Source of the DNA: Neoarius graeffei
Taxonomy: Eukaryota; Chordata; Actinopteri; Siluriformes; Ariidae
Reading direction: 5' to 3'
NCBI RefSeq assembly: GCF_027579695.1
Contig: NC_083578.1
Span: 1,833,768-1,897,767 of the forward strand
Length of the DNA: 64,000 bases
The notes beneath the pieces are model-generated. The model made no database searches. It saw only the letters and a program-made list of their open reading frames with translations, and was not told the DNA's origin. Numbering within the stretch: position 1 is the stretch's first letter; each line of letters begins with the position of its first letter. The position numbers were made by a program, and so were the translations under genes. Shown here piece after piece: positions 23,384 to 39,059 of the stretch.

Positions 23384-24956
23384 GTGAGGAGCAGAGACCG
23401 TGCCGAGACACTACAGGGCTTCATTAACACCTGGACTAGCTTATTCACATCTGGACTGTTTAAATAACACCGACAGTGCAGAATGAACATCTGCAGAGTT
23501 TAAGTAACACCTGGATTTGGTCATTAACACCTGGACACATACAGTGCAGCTAGATTAAAACACAGAGATGATTAACACCGGCACTATCTAAACAATATCT
23601 CAAAACAGTATGTAATGAACATGTGCAGAGTTTAATCCACACCTGTGACACAGAATTCACGCCTACGGTACAAGATTGAATTAAAATCTAAAATAAAGGT
23701 TTCACTCCTCCAGCAGCTGCACTGTCTAAATAACACCTACAGTATTTTTTTAATGTACTGATTTAACACCAACAGCACCACATGAACACCTACAGAGTTT
23801 TACATGATTAAACAAACACTGAGAGTTGAATTAAAACCTAAAATATTGAATTAGCGCCTGCATTGGGCTGTTAAACACTGCACTCTTTAAAGACCATGCT
23901 GTGAATTAACACCATGGGGCAAGAATCATGGTTAGAGAAGCAGCTTTGGGACCAAAAGGTCGCTGGTTTGATTCCCAGGACAAGCAGGAATGACTGAAGT
24001 GCCCTTGAGCAAGGCATCGAACCCCCGGCTGCTCCCCAGGCTGCCCTGGGTGTGTTGTACACCGCTCTGGATAAGAGCGTCTGCTAAACGCCTGTAATGT
24101 GATTATACAGAGTGTGTGTGTGTAATTACAGTATGATTATATTGAGTGTATTTAATCAATTCAGTTTTATTTATTTTAACAATGCACATGTCACAAAGCA
24201 GCTTTACACTAATCTGGATAAAAATTTAAAGAAATGTGTTGATTAATTATTTCACCAGCTCATGTAAAGTGTTAAATAACGCTTCAGATAAAGATCGTGT
24301 TCCTCTCAGCGTAACTGCTAGTTTAGTTCGTGTTGCTGTTTACTGTGTAATTAAAACTAGCATTCTGTGTTAATCATTACACAGACCCATTTTTCAATAC
24401 ATCTTTGAACGTTTAATCAATTCTAGCTTCAGTTTAAGTTTTACTCTTCTGGAAGTTTCTTTGAGAACTCATCACGTTCTGAAGTCTGAAAATTAGCACA
24501 TGCAAAATACACCCCCCCGAAGTATTGCTTACACACAACATCATTTAATGAATCAGACTGTACACAGACAACTTAGCTTCGTAATTTGTGACGTTAGTTG
24601 TAATAAATCAGAACCTGAATCAAACAGACACGTGTGTGATGTGACACGCACTAAAGCGGAGATTATAGGCGTTCATTATGTATTAGCTGCATTAGCATTG
24701 TAGCTCCAGTGCTAACATCAGGAATGTCACACACACAACTTTTTTTTTTTGGCTGATGAACTGCATTTTTTAAACACTGTATGCATTTTATTATGCCCAA
24801 ACTATTTTTTATTAACTGTGTGTGTGTTTTGTGTGTGTGATGTAATGTTGGGTTAGCGAATGAGAACGCACACATAATTTAATGGGAAAAACATTCTGTT
24901 TGGCCGTGTGTTGTTTTGCCTGTCACTCTAATTCACACCATGAATCAGTGGCTCAG

Positions 24957-25038
<82 letters not shown>

Positions 25039-26686
25039 TCTCAGCTTGCGTTGTGAACAGATGCTTCTGCAGTTTGTCTTCACAAGAACGAGGGAAATGT
25101 CCTCATGTGAAAATGCCATTTGCGCTTTTTTTACAGCTGTTTCCATATTTATCCTTTTTTATCTCTCATTCTTCTCCGTATTCCCGTTAGTGCTCTGTTC
25201 TCTCATGTCTTTCCCAGATCAATCTTTGCTTTCATCAAAAATACACTGCCACCATCATAACTCATTTCCCAGAAGACCAGAACAAGGTCAGAGAGATCTC
25301 AAAAAAATCAGTGTGTGTCTGAGAGAGAGAGAGAGAGAGAGAGATCACATAAAAATGTTCTTGCTAACATCAGGTTCAGTTCTGAGGATGAGAATATTTC
25401 TGTCGAGAGATGGATGTACATTTAATCACAGTTTATGGTGTTGTTCAAAAACGATTACTTTAGAACAGAGGGCAGGGTTAAGGTGGGGGGTCTGTGGGGG
25501 GGGGGGGATGGCTCCGCTTAACCACCTCACGACTGATAGATTATTGAAATGTGGTGTAAAATTTATGAAACAGATCCTCTTTGGTCATGAAGGTTAATTT
25601 TTCACTGAAACAGTGATGGAGCTGAGGGGACTGTGAAATGATGAATCCCTGTGAAAAAGAATCTGATCTAATTTATTCCATATTTAAGTGTTACACGTTA
25701 CAGTGCCACGGACATGTCAGGATTTCTTCATGTCAGACTGATTAAGACCGGTACAAAACGGTCCTGATTTAATCTAAACTTAGTCTAATCAAACTCTATT
25801 CCAATTTTAGTCCATTTCAGCCTGTTAATCAGATAAATCAGATCAGAACCAAAGCAGGCTTAATCCACCCCGATCTAATTAAACTGGGATCATTTTTCCA
25901 AAACAGAATCTGAACTAAATGTGGTGTAATCTAAACCTGATCTAATTTTAATCGTGTAATCTAGAAACTAACGGCGAGTGCGGAAGAGAAGTGAAGAAGA
26001 GAGTGTGAGCAGGTTGGAATGGATGGAGGAGAGGAGCAGGTCAGGAGCAATCTGTGACAGAAGGTTGCCAGCAAGAGTGAAAGGGAAAGTGTAGAAGACG
26101 GCAGTAAGAGCAGCGATGTTGTACGGTTTGGAGACAAAAAGACAGGAGGCTGAACTGGAGGGAGCAGAGCTGAAGATGCTGAGATTCTCACTGGGAGAAA
26201 CAAAGTTGGAAAGGATTAGAAATGAGAATATTAGAGGGACAGGATATGTAGGACGGCTTGGAGACAAAGTGAGAGAGTTGAGATTGAGATAGTTTGGACA
26301 CGTACAGAGGAGAGATCCAGGGTTTACTGGGAGAAGAACACTGGAGATGGAGTTGCAGGTAGAAAGGAAAGAGGAAGAGCAAAGATGCGATTTATGGATG
26401 TGGTGAAGGAGGACATGAGGATGGTTGGTGGGACAGAAGAAGATACGGACAACAGGAGGGACATTATCCACTGTGGAGACCCCGAACAGAAAGAGGAAGA
26501 ATCTAGAATGTGATCTAACTGAAATCTGGTCTAATCCAGACCTGGGTTTGAATTGCTGTGGAACTGAAAAGAAGTGACTCAGTGTGTGACAGCACAAAGA
26601 GAAAGTTTCCCCGAGTGTGAATCTACACTCATCCTGTTTGTCCCATGAGAACATACGACTGCAGAAACCCTTGTTAACAAACCCAG

Positions 26687-26764
<78 letters not shown>

Positions 26765-26872
26765 ATTTGTAGAATCTCCTATTAATGAATGTTTGGATTA
26801 GCAGCTTGGCTTCCTGCTGTGAGAACGCTAATATGGATGTCTGAATGAGAGGCACACTCCTCCTCCTACTGT

Positions 26873-26930
<58 letters not shown>

Positions 26931-27045
26931 AACTGACCCAAGTGGATAAAGCTTAATGGTGAAAAAACAGTTTTATTTAAGATGTAAAATGAACAGGTGT
27001 TAATGTGTGATGCAGTGTTTTTTGTTCAGTGGAAGCACTGAAGAA

Positions 27046-27106
<61 letters not shown>

Positions 27107-30100
27107 TAAACTGCTCCCTGTGGATTATGGTGAGAAATCAGGAATCACTGCATGCATAAACATGTACACAATAACAACACAGTAAATTCCCCATGCTACC
27201 ACTCTCAGCCAATCAGAACACACCGTACTGCTCTCAGCCAATCAGATCACAATGTGCTGCTCTCAGCCAATCAGAACACACCGTACTGCTCTCAGCCCAT
27301 CAGAACACACCGTACTGCTCTCAGCCCATCAGATCACACCGCGCTGCTCTCAGCCCATCAGATCACACCGTACTGCTCTCAGCCCATCAGAACACACCGT
27401 ACTGCTCTCAGCCCATCAGAACACACCGTACTGCTCTCAGCCAATCAGATCACACCATACTGCTCTCAGCCCATCAGATCACACCGTACTGCTCTCAGCC
27501 CATCAGAACACACCGTACTGCTCTCAGCCCATCAGAACACACCGTACTGCTCTCAGCCCATCAGATCACACCGCGCTGCTCTCAGCCCATCAGAACACAC
27601 CGTACTGCTCTCAGCCCATCAGAACACACCGCGCTGCTCTCAGCCCATCAGATCACACCGCGCTGCTCTCAGCCCATCAGAACACACCGTACTGCTCTCA
27701 GCCCATCAGAACACACCGTACTGCTCTCAGCCCATCAGATCACACCGCGCTGCTCTCAGCCCATCAGAACACACCGTACTGCTCTCAGCCCATCAGAACA
27801 CACCGTACTGCTCTCAGCCCATCAGATCACACCGCGCTGCTCTCAGCCCATCAGAACACACCGTACTGCTCTCAGCCCATCAGATCACACCGTACTGCTC
27901 TCAGCCCATCAGAACACACCGTACTGCTCTCAGCCCATCAGAACACACCGTACTGCTCTCAGCCAATCAGATCACACCATACTGCTCTCAGCCCATCAGA
28001 TCACACCGTACTGCTCTCAGCCCATCAGAACACACCGTACTGCTCTCAGCCCATCAGAACACACCGTACTGCTCTCAGCCCATCAGATCACACCGCGCTG
28101 CTCTCAGCCCATCAGAACACACCGTACTGCTCTCAGCCCATCAGAACACACCGCGCTGCTCTCAGCCCATCAGAACACACCGTACTGCTCTCAGCCCATC
28201 AGATCACACCGCGCTGCTCTCAGCCCATCAGATCACACCGTACTGCTCTCAGCCCATCAGAACACACCGCACTGCTCTCAGCCCATCAGAACACACCGCG
28301 CTGCTCTCAGCCCATCAGAACACACCGTACTGCTCTCAGCCCATCAGATCACACCGTACTGCTCTCAGCCCATCAGATCACACCGCGCTGCTCTCAGCCC
28401 GTCAGACCACACCATACTGCTCTCAGCCCGTCAGACCACACCATACTGCTCTCAGCCAATCAGATCACACCGCGCTGCTCTCAGCCCATCAGAACACACC
28501 GCACTGCTCTCAGCCCATCAGAACACACCGCGCTGCTCTCAGCCCATCAGAACACACCGTACTGCTCTCAGCCCATCAGATCACACCGTACTGCTCTCAG
28601 CCCATCAGATCACACCGCGCTGCTCTCAGCCCGTCAGACCACACCATACTGCTCTCAGCCCGTCAGACCACACCATACTGCTCTCAGCCCATCAGAACAC
28701 ACCGCGCTGCTCTCAGCCCATCAGAACACACCGCACTGCTCTCAGCCCATCAGAACACACCGCGCTGCTCTCAGCCCATCAGAACACACCGTACTGCTCT
28801 CAGCCCATCAGATCACACCGTACTGCTCTCAGCCCATCAGATCACACCGCGCTGCTCTCAGCCCGTCAGATCACACCGTACTGCTCTCAGCCCATCAGAA
28901 CACACCGTACTGCTCTCAGCCCATCAGAACACACCATACTGCTCTCAGCCCGTCAGATCACACCATACTGCTCTCAGCCCATCAGATCACACCGTGCTGC
29001 TCTCAGCCAATCAGAACACACCGTACTGCTCTCAGCCCATCAGATCACACCGTGCTGCTCTCAGCCAATCAGATCACACCGTGCTGCTCTCAGCCCATCA
29101 GAACACACCGTACTGCTCTCAGCCCATCAGATCACACCGTACTGCTCTCAGCCCATCAGAACACACCGTACTGCTCTCAGCCCGTCAGATCACACCATAC
29201 TGCTCTCAGCCCATCAGATCACACCGTGCTGCTCTCAGCCAATCAGAACACACCGTACTGCTCTCAGCCCATCAGAACACACCGTACTGCTCTCAGCCCG
29301 TCAGATCACACCATACTGCTCTCAGCCCATCAGAACACACCGTACTGCTCTCAGCCCATCAGATCACACCGTACTGCTCTCAGCCCATCAGATCACACCG
29401 TACTGCTCTCAGCCCATCAGATCACACCGTACTGCTCTCAGCCCATCAGATCACACCGTACTGCTCTCAGCCCATCAGATCACACCGCGCTGCTCTCAGC
29501 CCATCAGATCACACCGTACTGCTCTCAGCCCATCAGAACACACCGCACTGCTCTCAGCCCATCAGAACACACCGTACTGCTCTCAGCCCATCAGAACACA
29601 CCGTACTGCTCTCAGCCCATCAGAACACACCGCACTGCTCTCAGCCCATCAGAACACACCGTACTGCTCTCAGCCCATCAGAACACACCGCACTGCTCTC
29701 AGCCCATCAGAACACACCGCACTGCTCTCAGCCCATCAGATCACACCGTACTGCTCTCAGCCCATCAGAACACACCGCACTGCTCTCAGCCCATCAGATC
29801 ACACCGTACTGCTCTCAGCCCATCAGAACACACCGTACTGCTCTCAGCCCATCAGATCACACCGTACTGCTCTCAGCCCATCAGAACACACCGTACTGCT
29901 CTCAGCCCATCAGAACACACCGTACTGCTCTCAGCCCATCAGATCACACCGTACTGCTCTCAGCCCATCAGAACACACCGTACTGCTCTCAGCCCATCAG
30001 AACACACCGTACTGCTCTCAGCCCATCAGAACACACCGTACTGCTCTCAGCCCGTCAGAACACACCGTACTGCTCTCAGCCCATCAGACCACACCGCGCT

Positions 30101-33100
30101 GCTCTCAGCCCATCAGATCACACCGCGCTGCTCTCAGCCCATCAGAACACACCGTACTGCTCTCAGCCCATCAGAACACACCGTACTGCTCTCAGCCCAT
30201 CAGACCACACCGCGCTGCTCTCAGCCCATCAGATCACACCGTACTGCTCTCAGCCCATCAGAACACACCGTACTGCTCTCAGCCCATCAGAACACACCGT
30301 ACTGCTCTCAGCCCATCAGAACACACCGTACTGCTCTCAGCCCATCAGAACACACCGCACTGCTCTCAGCCCATCAGAACACACCGTACTGCTCTCAGCC
30401 CATCAGATCACACCGTACTGCTCTCAGCCCATCAGAACACACCGTACTGCTCTCAGCCCATCAGAACACACCGCGCTGCTCTCAGCCCATCAGAACACAC
30501 CGTACTGCTCTCAGCCCATCAGATCACACCGCGCTGCTCTCAGCCCATCAGATCACACCGTACTGCTCTCAGCCCATCAGAACACACCGCACTGCTCTCA
30601 GCCCATCAGAACACACCGCGCTGCTCTCAGCCCATCAGAACACACCGTACTGCTCTCAGCCCATCAGATCACACCGTGCTGCTCTCAGCCCATCAGATCA
30701 CACCGTACTGCTCTCAGCCAATCAGATCACACCGCGCTGCTCTCAGCCCGTCAGACCACACCATACTGCTCTCAGCCCGTCAGACCACACCATACTGCTC
30801 TCAGCCAATCAGAACACACCGTACTGCTCTCAGCCAATCAGAACACACCGTACTGCTCTCAGCCCATCAGAACACACCGCACTGCTCTCAGCCCATCAGA
30901 TCACACCGTACTGCTCTCAGCCCATCAGACCACACCGCGCTGCTCTCAGCCCATCAGATCACACCGTGCTGCTCTCAGCCCATCAGAACACACCGCACTG
31001 CTCTCAGCCCATCAGAACACACCGCACTGCTCTCAGCCCATCAGACCACACCGCGCTGCTCTCAGCCCATCAGATCACACCGCGCTGCTCTCAGCCCATC
31101 AGAACACACCGTACTGCTCTCAGCCCATCAGATCACACCGCACTGCTCTCAGCCCATCAGACCACACCGCGCTGCTCTCAGCCCATCAGATCACACCGTG
31201 CTGCTCTCAGCCCATCAGAACACACCGCACTGCTCTCAGCCCATCAGAACACACCGTACTGCTCTCAGCCCATCAGACCACACCGCGCTGCTCTCAGCCC
31301 ATCAGACCACACCGCGCTGCTCTCAGCCCATCAGATCACACCGCGCTGCTCTCAGCCCATCAGAACACACCGTACTGCTCTCAGCCCATCAGATCACACC
31401 GTACTGCTCTCAGCCCATCAGAACACACCGCACTGCTCTCAGCCCATCAGAACACACCGTACTGCTCTCAGCCCATCAGATCACACCGCACTGCTCTCAG
31501 CCCATCAGATCACACCGTACTGCTCTCAGCCCATCAGATCACACCGTACTGCTCTCAGCCCATCAGATCACACCGTACTGCTCTCAGCCCATCAGAACAC
31601 ACCGTACTGCTCTCAGCCCATCAGATCACACCGTACTGCTCTCAGCCCATCAGATCACACCGTACTGCTCTCAGCCCATCAGATCACACCGTACTGCTCT
31701 CAGCCCATCAGATCACACCGTACTGCTCTCAGCCCATCAGATCACACCGTACTGCTCTCAGCCCATCAGAACACACCGCACTGCTCTCAGCCCATCAGAA
31801 CACACCGTACTGCTCTCAGCCCATCAGATCACACCGCACTGCTCTCAGCCCATCAGATCACACCGTACTGCTCTCAGCCAATCAGATCACACCGTACTGC
31901 TCTCAGCCCATCAGATCACACCGTACTGCTCTCAGCCCATCAGAACACACCGTACTGCTCTCAGCCCATCAGATCACACCGTACTGCTCTCAGCCCATCA
32001 GATCACACCGTACTGCTCTCAGCCCATCAGATCACACCGTACTGCTCTCAGCCCATCAGATCACACCGTACTGCTCTCAGCCCATCAGATCACACCGTAC
32101 TGCTCTCAGCCCATCAGATCACACCGTACTGCTCTCAGCCCATCAGATCACACCGTACTGCTCTCAGCCCATCAGAACACACCGTACTGCTCTCAGCCCA
32201 TCAGATCACACCGCACTGCTCTCAGCCCATCAGATCACACCGTACTGCTCTCAGCCAATCAGATCACACCGTACTGCTCTCAGCCCATCAGATCACACCG
32301 TACTGCTCTCAGCCCATCAGATCACACCGTACTGCTCTCAGCCCATCAGATCACACCGTACTGCTCTCAGCCCATCAGATCACACCGTACTGCTCTCAGC
32401 CCATCAGATCACACCGTACTGCTCTCAGCCCATCAGATCACACCGTACTGCTCTCAGCCCATCAGATCACACCGTACTGCTCTCAGCCCATCAGATCACA
32501 CCGTACTGCTCTCAGCCCATCAGAACACACCGTACTGCTCTCAGCCCATCAGATCACACCGTACTGCTCTCAGCCCATCAGATCACACCGTACTGCTCTC
32601 AGCCCATCAGAACACACTGCACTGCTCTCAGCCCATCAGATCACACCGTACTGCTCTCAGCCCATCAGATCACACCGTACTGCTCTCAGCCCATCAGATC
32701 ACACCGTACTGCTCTCAGCCCATCAGATCACATCGTACTGCTCTCAGCTCATCAGAACACACTGCACTGCTCTCAGCCCATCAGATCACACCGTACTGCT
32801 CTCAGCCCATCAGAACACACCGTACTGCTCTCAGCCAATCAGAACACACCGTACTGCTCTCAGCCCATCAGATCACACCGTACTGCTCTCAGCCAATCAG
32901 AACACACCGTACTGCTCTCAGCCCATCAGATCACACCGCACTGCTCTCAGCCCATCATATCACACCGTACTGCTCTCAGCCCATCAGAACACACCGCGCT
33001 GCTCTCAGCCCATCAGAACACACCGTACTGCTCTCAGCCCATCAGATCACACCGTGCTGCTCTCAGCCCATCAGATCACACCGTACTGCTCTCAGCCAAT

Positions 33101-36100
33101 CAGATCACACCGCGCTGCTCTCAGCCCGTCAGACCACACCATACTGCTCTCAGCCCGTCAGACCACACCATACTGCTCTCAGCCAATCAGAACACACCGT
33201 ACTGCTCTCAGCCAATCAGAACACACCGTACTGCTCTCAGCCCATCAGAACACACCGCACTGCTCTCAGCCCATCAGATCACACCGTACTGCTCTCAGCC
33301 CATCAGACCACACCGCGCTGCTCTCAGCCCATCAGATCACACCGTGCTGCTCTCAGCCCATCAGAACACACCGCACTGCTCTCAGCCCATCAGAACACAC
33401 CGCACTGCTCTCAGCCCATCAGACCACACCGCGCTGCTCTCAGCCCATCAGATCACACCGCGCTGCTCTCAGCCCATCAGAACACACCGTACTGCTCTCA
33501 GCCCATCAGATCACACCGTACTGCTCTCAGCCCATCAGACCACACCGCGCTGCTCTCAGCCCATCAGACCACACCGCGCTGCTCTCAGCCCATCAGATCA
33601 CACCGCGCTGCTCTCAGCCCATCAGAACACACCGTACTGCTCTCAGCCCATCAGATCACACCGTACTGCTCTCAGCCCATCAGAACACACCGCACTGCTC
33701 TCAGCCCATCAGAACACACCGTACTGCTCTCAGCCCATCAGATCACACCGCACTGCTCTCAGCCCATCAGATCACACCGTACTGCTCTCAGCCCATCAGA
33801 TCACACCGTACTGCTCTCAGCCCATCAGATCACACCGTACTGCTCTCAGCCCATCAGAACACACCGTACTGCTCTCAGCCCATCAGATCACACCGTACTG
33901 CTCTCAGCCCATCAGATCACACCGTACTGCTCTCAGCCCATCAGATCACACCGTACTGCTCTCAGCCCATCAGATCACACCGTACTGCTCTCAGCCCATC
34001 AGATCACACCGTACTGCTCTCAGCCCATCAGAACACACCGCACTGCTCTCAGCCCATCAGAACACACCGTACTGCTCTCAGCCCATCAGATCACACCGCA
34101 CTGCTCTCAGCCCATCAGATCACACCGTACTGCTCTCAGCCAATCAGATCACACCGTACTGCTCTCAGCCCATCAGATCACACCGTACTGCTCTCAGCCC
34201 ATCAGAACACACCGTACTGCTCTCAGCCCATCAGATCACACCGTACTGCTCTCAGCCCATCAGATCACACCGTACTGCTCTCAGCCCATCAGATCACACC
34301 GTACTGCTCTCAGCCCATCAGATCACACCGTACTGCTCTCAGCCCATCAGATCACACCGTACTGCTCTCAGCCCATCAGATCACACCGTACTGCTCTCAG
34401 CCCATCAGATCACACCGTACTGCTCTCAGCCCATCAGATCACACCGTACTGCTCTCAGCCCATCAGATCACACCGTACTGCTCTCAGCCCATCAGATCAC
34501 ACCGTACTGCTCTCAGCCCATCAGATCACACCGTACTGCTCTCAGCCCATCAGATCACACCGTACTGCTCTCAGCCCATCAGATCACACCGTACTGCTCT
34601 CAGCCCATCAGAACACACCGTACTGCTCTCAGCCCATCAGATCACACCGTACTGCTCTCAGCCCATCAGATCACACCGTACTGCTCTCAGCCCATCAGAA
34701 CACACTGCACTGCTCTCAGCCCATCAGATCACACCGTACTGCTCTCAGCCCATCAGATCACACCGTACTGCTCTCAGCCCATCAGATCACACCGTACTGC
34801 TCTCAGCCCATCAGATCACATCGTACTGCTCTCAGCTCATCAGAACACACTGCACTGCTCTCAGCCCATCAGATCACACCGTACTGCTCTCAGCCCATCA
34901 GAACACACCGTACTGCTCTCAGCCAATCAGAACACACCGTACTGCTCTCAGCCCATCAGATCACACCGTACTGCTCTCAGCCAATCAGAACACACCGTAC
35001 TGCTCTCAGCCCATCAGATCACACCGCACTGCTCTCAGCCCATCATATCACACCGTACTGCTCTCAGCCCATCAGATCACACCGTACTGCTCTCAGCCCA
35101 TCAGAACACACCGTACTGCTCTCAGCCCATCATATCACACCGTACTGCTCTCAGCCCATCAGATCACACCGTACTGCTCTCAGCCCATCAGATCACACCG
35201 TACTGCTCTCAGCCCATCAGAACACACCGTACTGCTCTCAGCCCATCAGAACACACCGCGCTGCTCTCAGCCCATCAGATCACACCGTACTGCTCTCAGC
35301 CCATCAGAACACACCGTACTGCTCTCAGCCCATCAGATCACACCGCACTGCTCTCAGCCCATCAGATCACACCGTACTGCTCTCAGCCCATCAGATCACA
35401 CCGTACTGCTCTCAGCCCATCAGATCACACCGTACTGCTCTCAGCCCATCAGATCACACCGTACTGCTCTCAGCCCATCAGATCACACCGTACTGCTCTC
35501 AGCCCATCAGATCACACCGTACTGCTCTCAGCCCATCAGATCACACCGTACTGCTCTCAGCCCATCAGATCACACCGTACTGCTCTCAGCCCATCAGATC
35601 ACACCGTACTGCTCTCAGCCCATCAGAACACACTGCACTGCTCTCAGCCCATCAGAACACACCGTACTGCTCTCAGCCAATCAGAACACACCGTACTGCT
35701 CTCAGCCCATCAGATCACACCGCACTGCTCTCAGCCCATCAGATCACACCGTACTGCTCTCAGCCCATCAGATCACACCGTACTGCTCTCAGCCCATCAG
35801 AACACACCGTACTGCTCTCAGCCAATCAGAACACACCGTACTGCTCTCAGCCCATCAGATCACACCGCACTGCTCTCAGCCCATCAGATCACACCGTACT
35901 GCTCTCAGCCCGTCAGATCACACCGTACTGCTCTCAGCCCATCAGATCACACCGTACTGCTCTCAGCCCATCAGATCACACCGTACTGCTCTCAGCCCAT
36001 CAGAACACACCGTACTGCTCTCAGCCCATCAGAACACACCGTACTGCTCTCAGCCCATCAGAGCACACCGTACTGCTCTCAGCCCATCAGAACACACCGT

Positions 36101-37717
36101 ACTGCTCTCAGCCAATCAGAACACACCGTACTGCTCTCAGCCCATCAGATCACACCGCACTGCTCTCAGCCCATCAGATCACACCGTACTGCTCTCAGCC
36201 CGTCAGATCACACCGTACTGCTCTCAGCCCATCAGATCACACCGTACTGCTCTCAGCCCATCAGATCACACCGTACTGCTCTCAGCCCATCAGAACACAC
36301 CGTACTGCTCTCAGCCCATCAGAACACACCGTACTGCTCTCAGCCCATCAGAACACACCGTACTGCTCTCAGCCCATCAGAACACACCGTACTGCTCTCA
36401 GCCCATCAGAGCACACCGTACTGCTCTCAGCCCATCAGAACACACCGCACTGCTCTCAGCCCATCAGAACACACCGCGCTGCTCTCAGCCCATCAGATCA
36501 CACCGTACTGCTCTCAGCCAATCAGATCACACCGTGCTGCTCTCAGCCAATCAGATCACACCGTACTGCTCTCAGCCCATCAGACCACACCGCACTGCTC
36601 TCAGCCAATCAGAACACACCGTACTGCTCTCAGCCAATCAGAACACACCGTACTGCTCTCAGCCCATCAGATCACACCGCACTGCTCTCAGCCCATCAGA
36701 TCACACCGTACTGCTCTCAGCCCGTCAGATCACACCGTACTGCTCTCAGCCCATCAGAACACACCGCACTGCTCTCAGCCCATCAGAACACACCGCGCTG
36801 CTCTCAGCCCATCAGATCACACCGTACTGCTCTCAGCCCATCAGAACACACCGCGCTGCTCTCAGCCCATCAGATCACACCGTACTGCTCTCAGCCCATC
36901 AGATCACACCGTACTGCTCTCAGCCAATCAGATCACACCGTACTGCTCTCAGCCCATCAGAACACACCGCACTGCTCTCAGCCCATCAGAACACACCGCG
37001 CTGCTCTCAGCCCATCAGATCACACCGTACTGCTCTCAGCCAATCAGATCACACCGTACTGCTCTCAGCCCATCAGATCACACCGTACTGCTCTCAGCCC
37101 ATCAGATCACACCGTACTGCTCTCAGCCCATCAGAGCACACCGTACTGCTCTCAGCCCATCAGAACACACCGCACTGCTCTCAGCCCATCAGAACACACC
37201 GCACTGCTCTCAGCCCATCAGAACACACCGCACTGCTCTCAGCCCATCAGAACACACCGCGCTGCTCTCAGCCCATCAGATCACACCGTACTGCTCTCAG
37301 CCAATCAGATCACACCGTGCTGCTCTCAGCCAATCAGATCACACCGTACTGCTCTCAGCCCATCAGACCACACCGCACTGCTCTCAGCCAATCAGATCAC
37401 ACCGTGCTGCTCTCAGCCAATCAGATCACACCGTACTGCTCTCAGCCCATCAGACCACACCGCACTGCTCTCAGCCCATCAGACCACACCGCACTGCTCT
37501 CAGCCAATCAGAACACACCGCACTGCTCTCAGCCCATCAGAACACACCGCACTGCTCTCAGCCCATCAGAACACACCGTACTGCTCTCAGCCAATCAGAA
37601 CACACCGTACTGAGTTACATTAGTAATTATATTGAGAAGAAGAAGCCTTTTTTTTACCACATGTACACTCAAGCACAGTGAAATTCTTCGTCTGCATTTA
37701 ACCCATCTGAAGCAGTG

Positions 37718-37751
<34 letters not shown>

Positions 37752-38217
37752 AGTGAGCAATGAGCGCACACACACACACATACCCAGAGCAGTGGGCAGC
37801 TATACTACAGTACAGCGCCCGTGGAGCAGTTGGGGGTTCGGTGCCTTGCTCAAGGGCACTTCAGCCCTGATACAGAGGGAGGAGAAGGTGCTGTTCATTT
37901 ACTAATCTCCCCCAACATTTTTACTGTTGATCCTGGGAATCGACCCAGTGACCCTTTGGGCCCAAGGCTGCTTGTCTAACCTTCAGGCCATTGTAAAGAT
38001 TGCTGATAAATGATGAAAGGAAACAGTTCTTGGTACTCAGATGATTGAGTTCCAAAGTTTTCCAACAATTTGTGAGAACTGAATAACTTTAGACTTCCCG
38101 TGTCACTTCCTGTGTGAGATCAGTGAATGGATGGGATTTAAAAATGTCCGCTCTCAAAATATCAGTGGAACAATTACAGCATTCAGCACTGTGACGTTTC
38201 TGCTAATAATGAGTTAT

Positions 38218-38285
<68 letters not shown>

Positions 38286-38413
38286 GTATTGGTGTAAAGC
38301 CTCACTGCTCAGGAAACAGTTATGGATGAATGGAAAACTTGCTTAAAATTATTTTTATTAATGGAAATATTTTTCTCTGCACTGTGGCACTGTGATACTC
38401 ATTACATGTGTGA

Positions 38414-38471
<58 letters not shown>

Positions 38472-38570
38472 CTGAGCAGATGGTACTGAACTTATAAATA
38501 TATTAATAATATAAACAGGACTATAAAGTCAGTGTTTAACACCATCTTCTGGTTTAATCACTACAGAATT

Positions 38571-38617
<47 letters not shown>

Positions 38618-38632
38618 GATTCTAGAAAACAG

Positions 38633-38682
<50 letters not shown>

Positions 38683-38860
38683 CAATTCAATACTCTGATT
38701 GGTCACTTTAGCAGGTCTTTGTAGGAGTACGGTTGCTGACTGTCCATCTGTCTGTCTGTGTGTATAGAGTAATGTTTCCATTGAACTCTTTCGTCACATC
38801 TCTGTTCTCTGTGGGTCTCTTTCATGGCCTTTAAAGGCTTTGCACGCATCAGTATTTGTG

Positions 38861-38920
<60 letters not shown>

Positions 38921-39007
38921 CTGTTTTATAGAGGCAGGTGTGTGTGTGTTTACTTCAGCTACCACATGCTGCTAACCAGGAGATTCTGGTACACTGTCTG
39001 ATCACAT

Positions 39008-39059
<52 letters not shown>

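Noticed and set aside
27195-37612. CRISPR-like array with 29-bp repeats
   Set aside because: Units are directly adjacent without spacers, the genome is eukaryotic and there are no cas genes.
27152-37681. Three giant forward open frames of about 3450-3510 codons encoding a 29-residue repeat protein
   Set aside because: They exist in all three frames at once because the 29-bp unit has no stop; they lie in an intron between good CABP1 exons and have no distinct start context.
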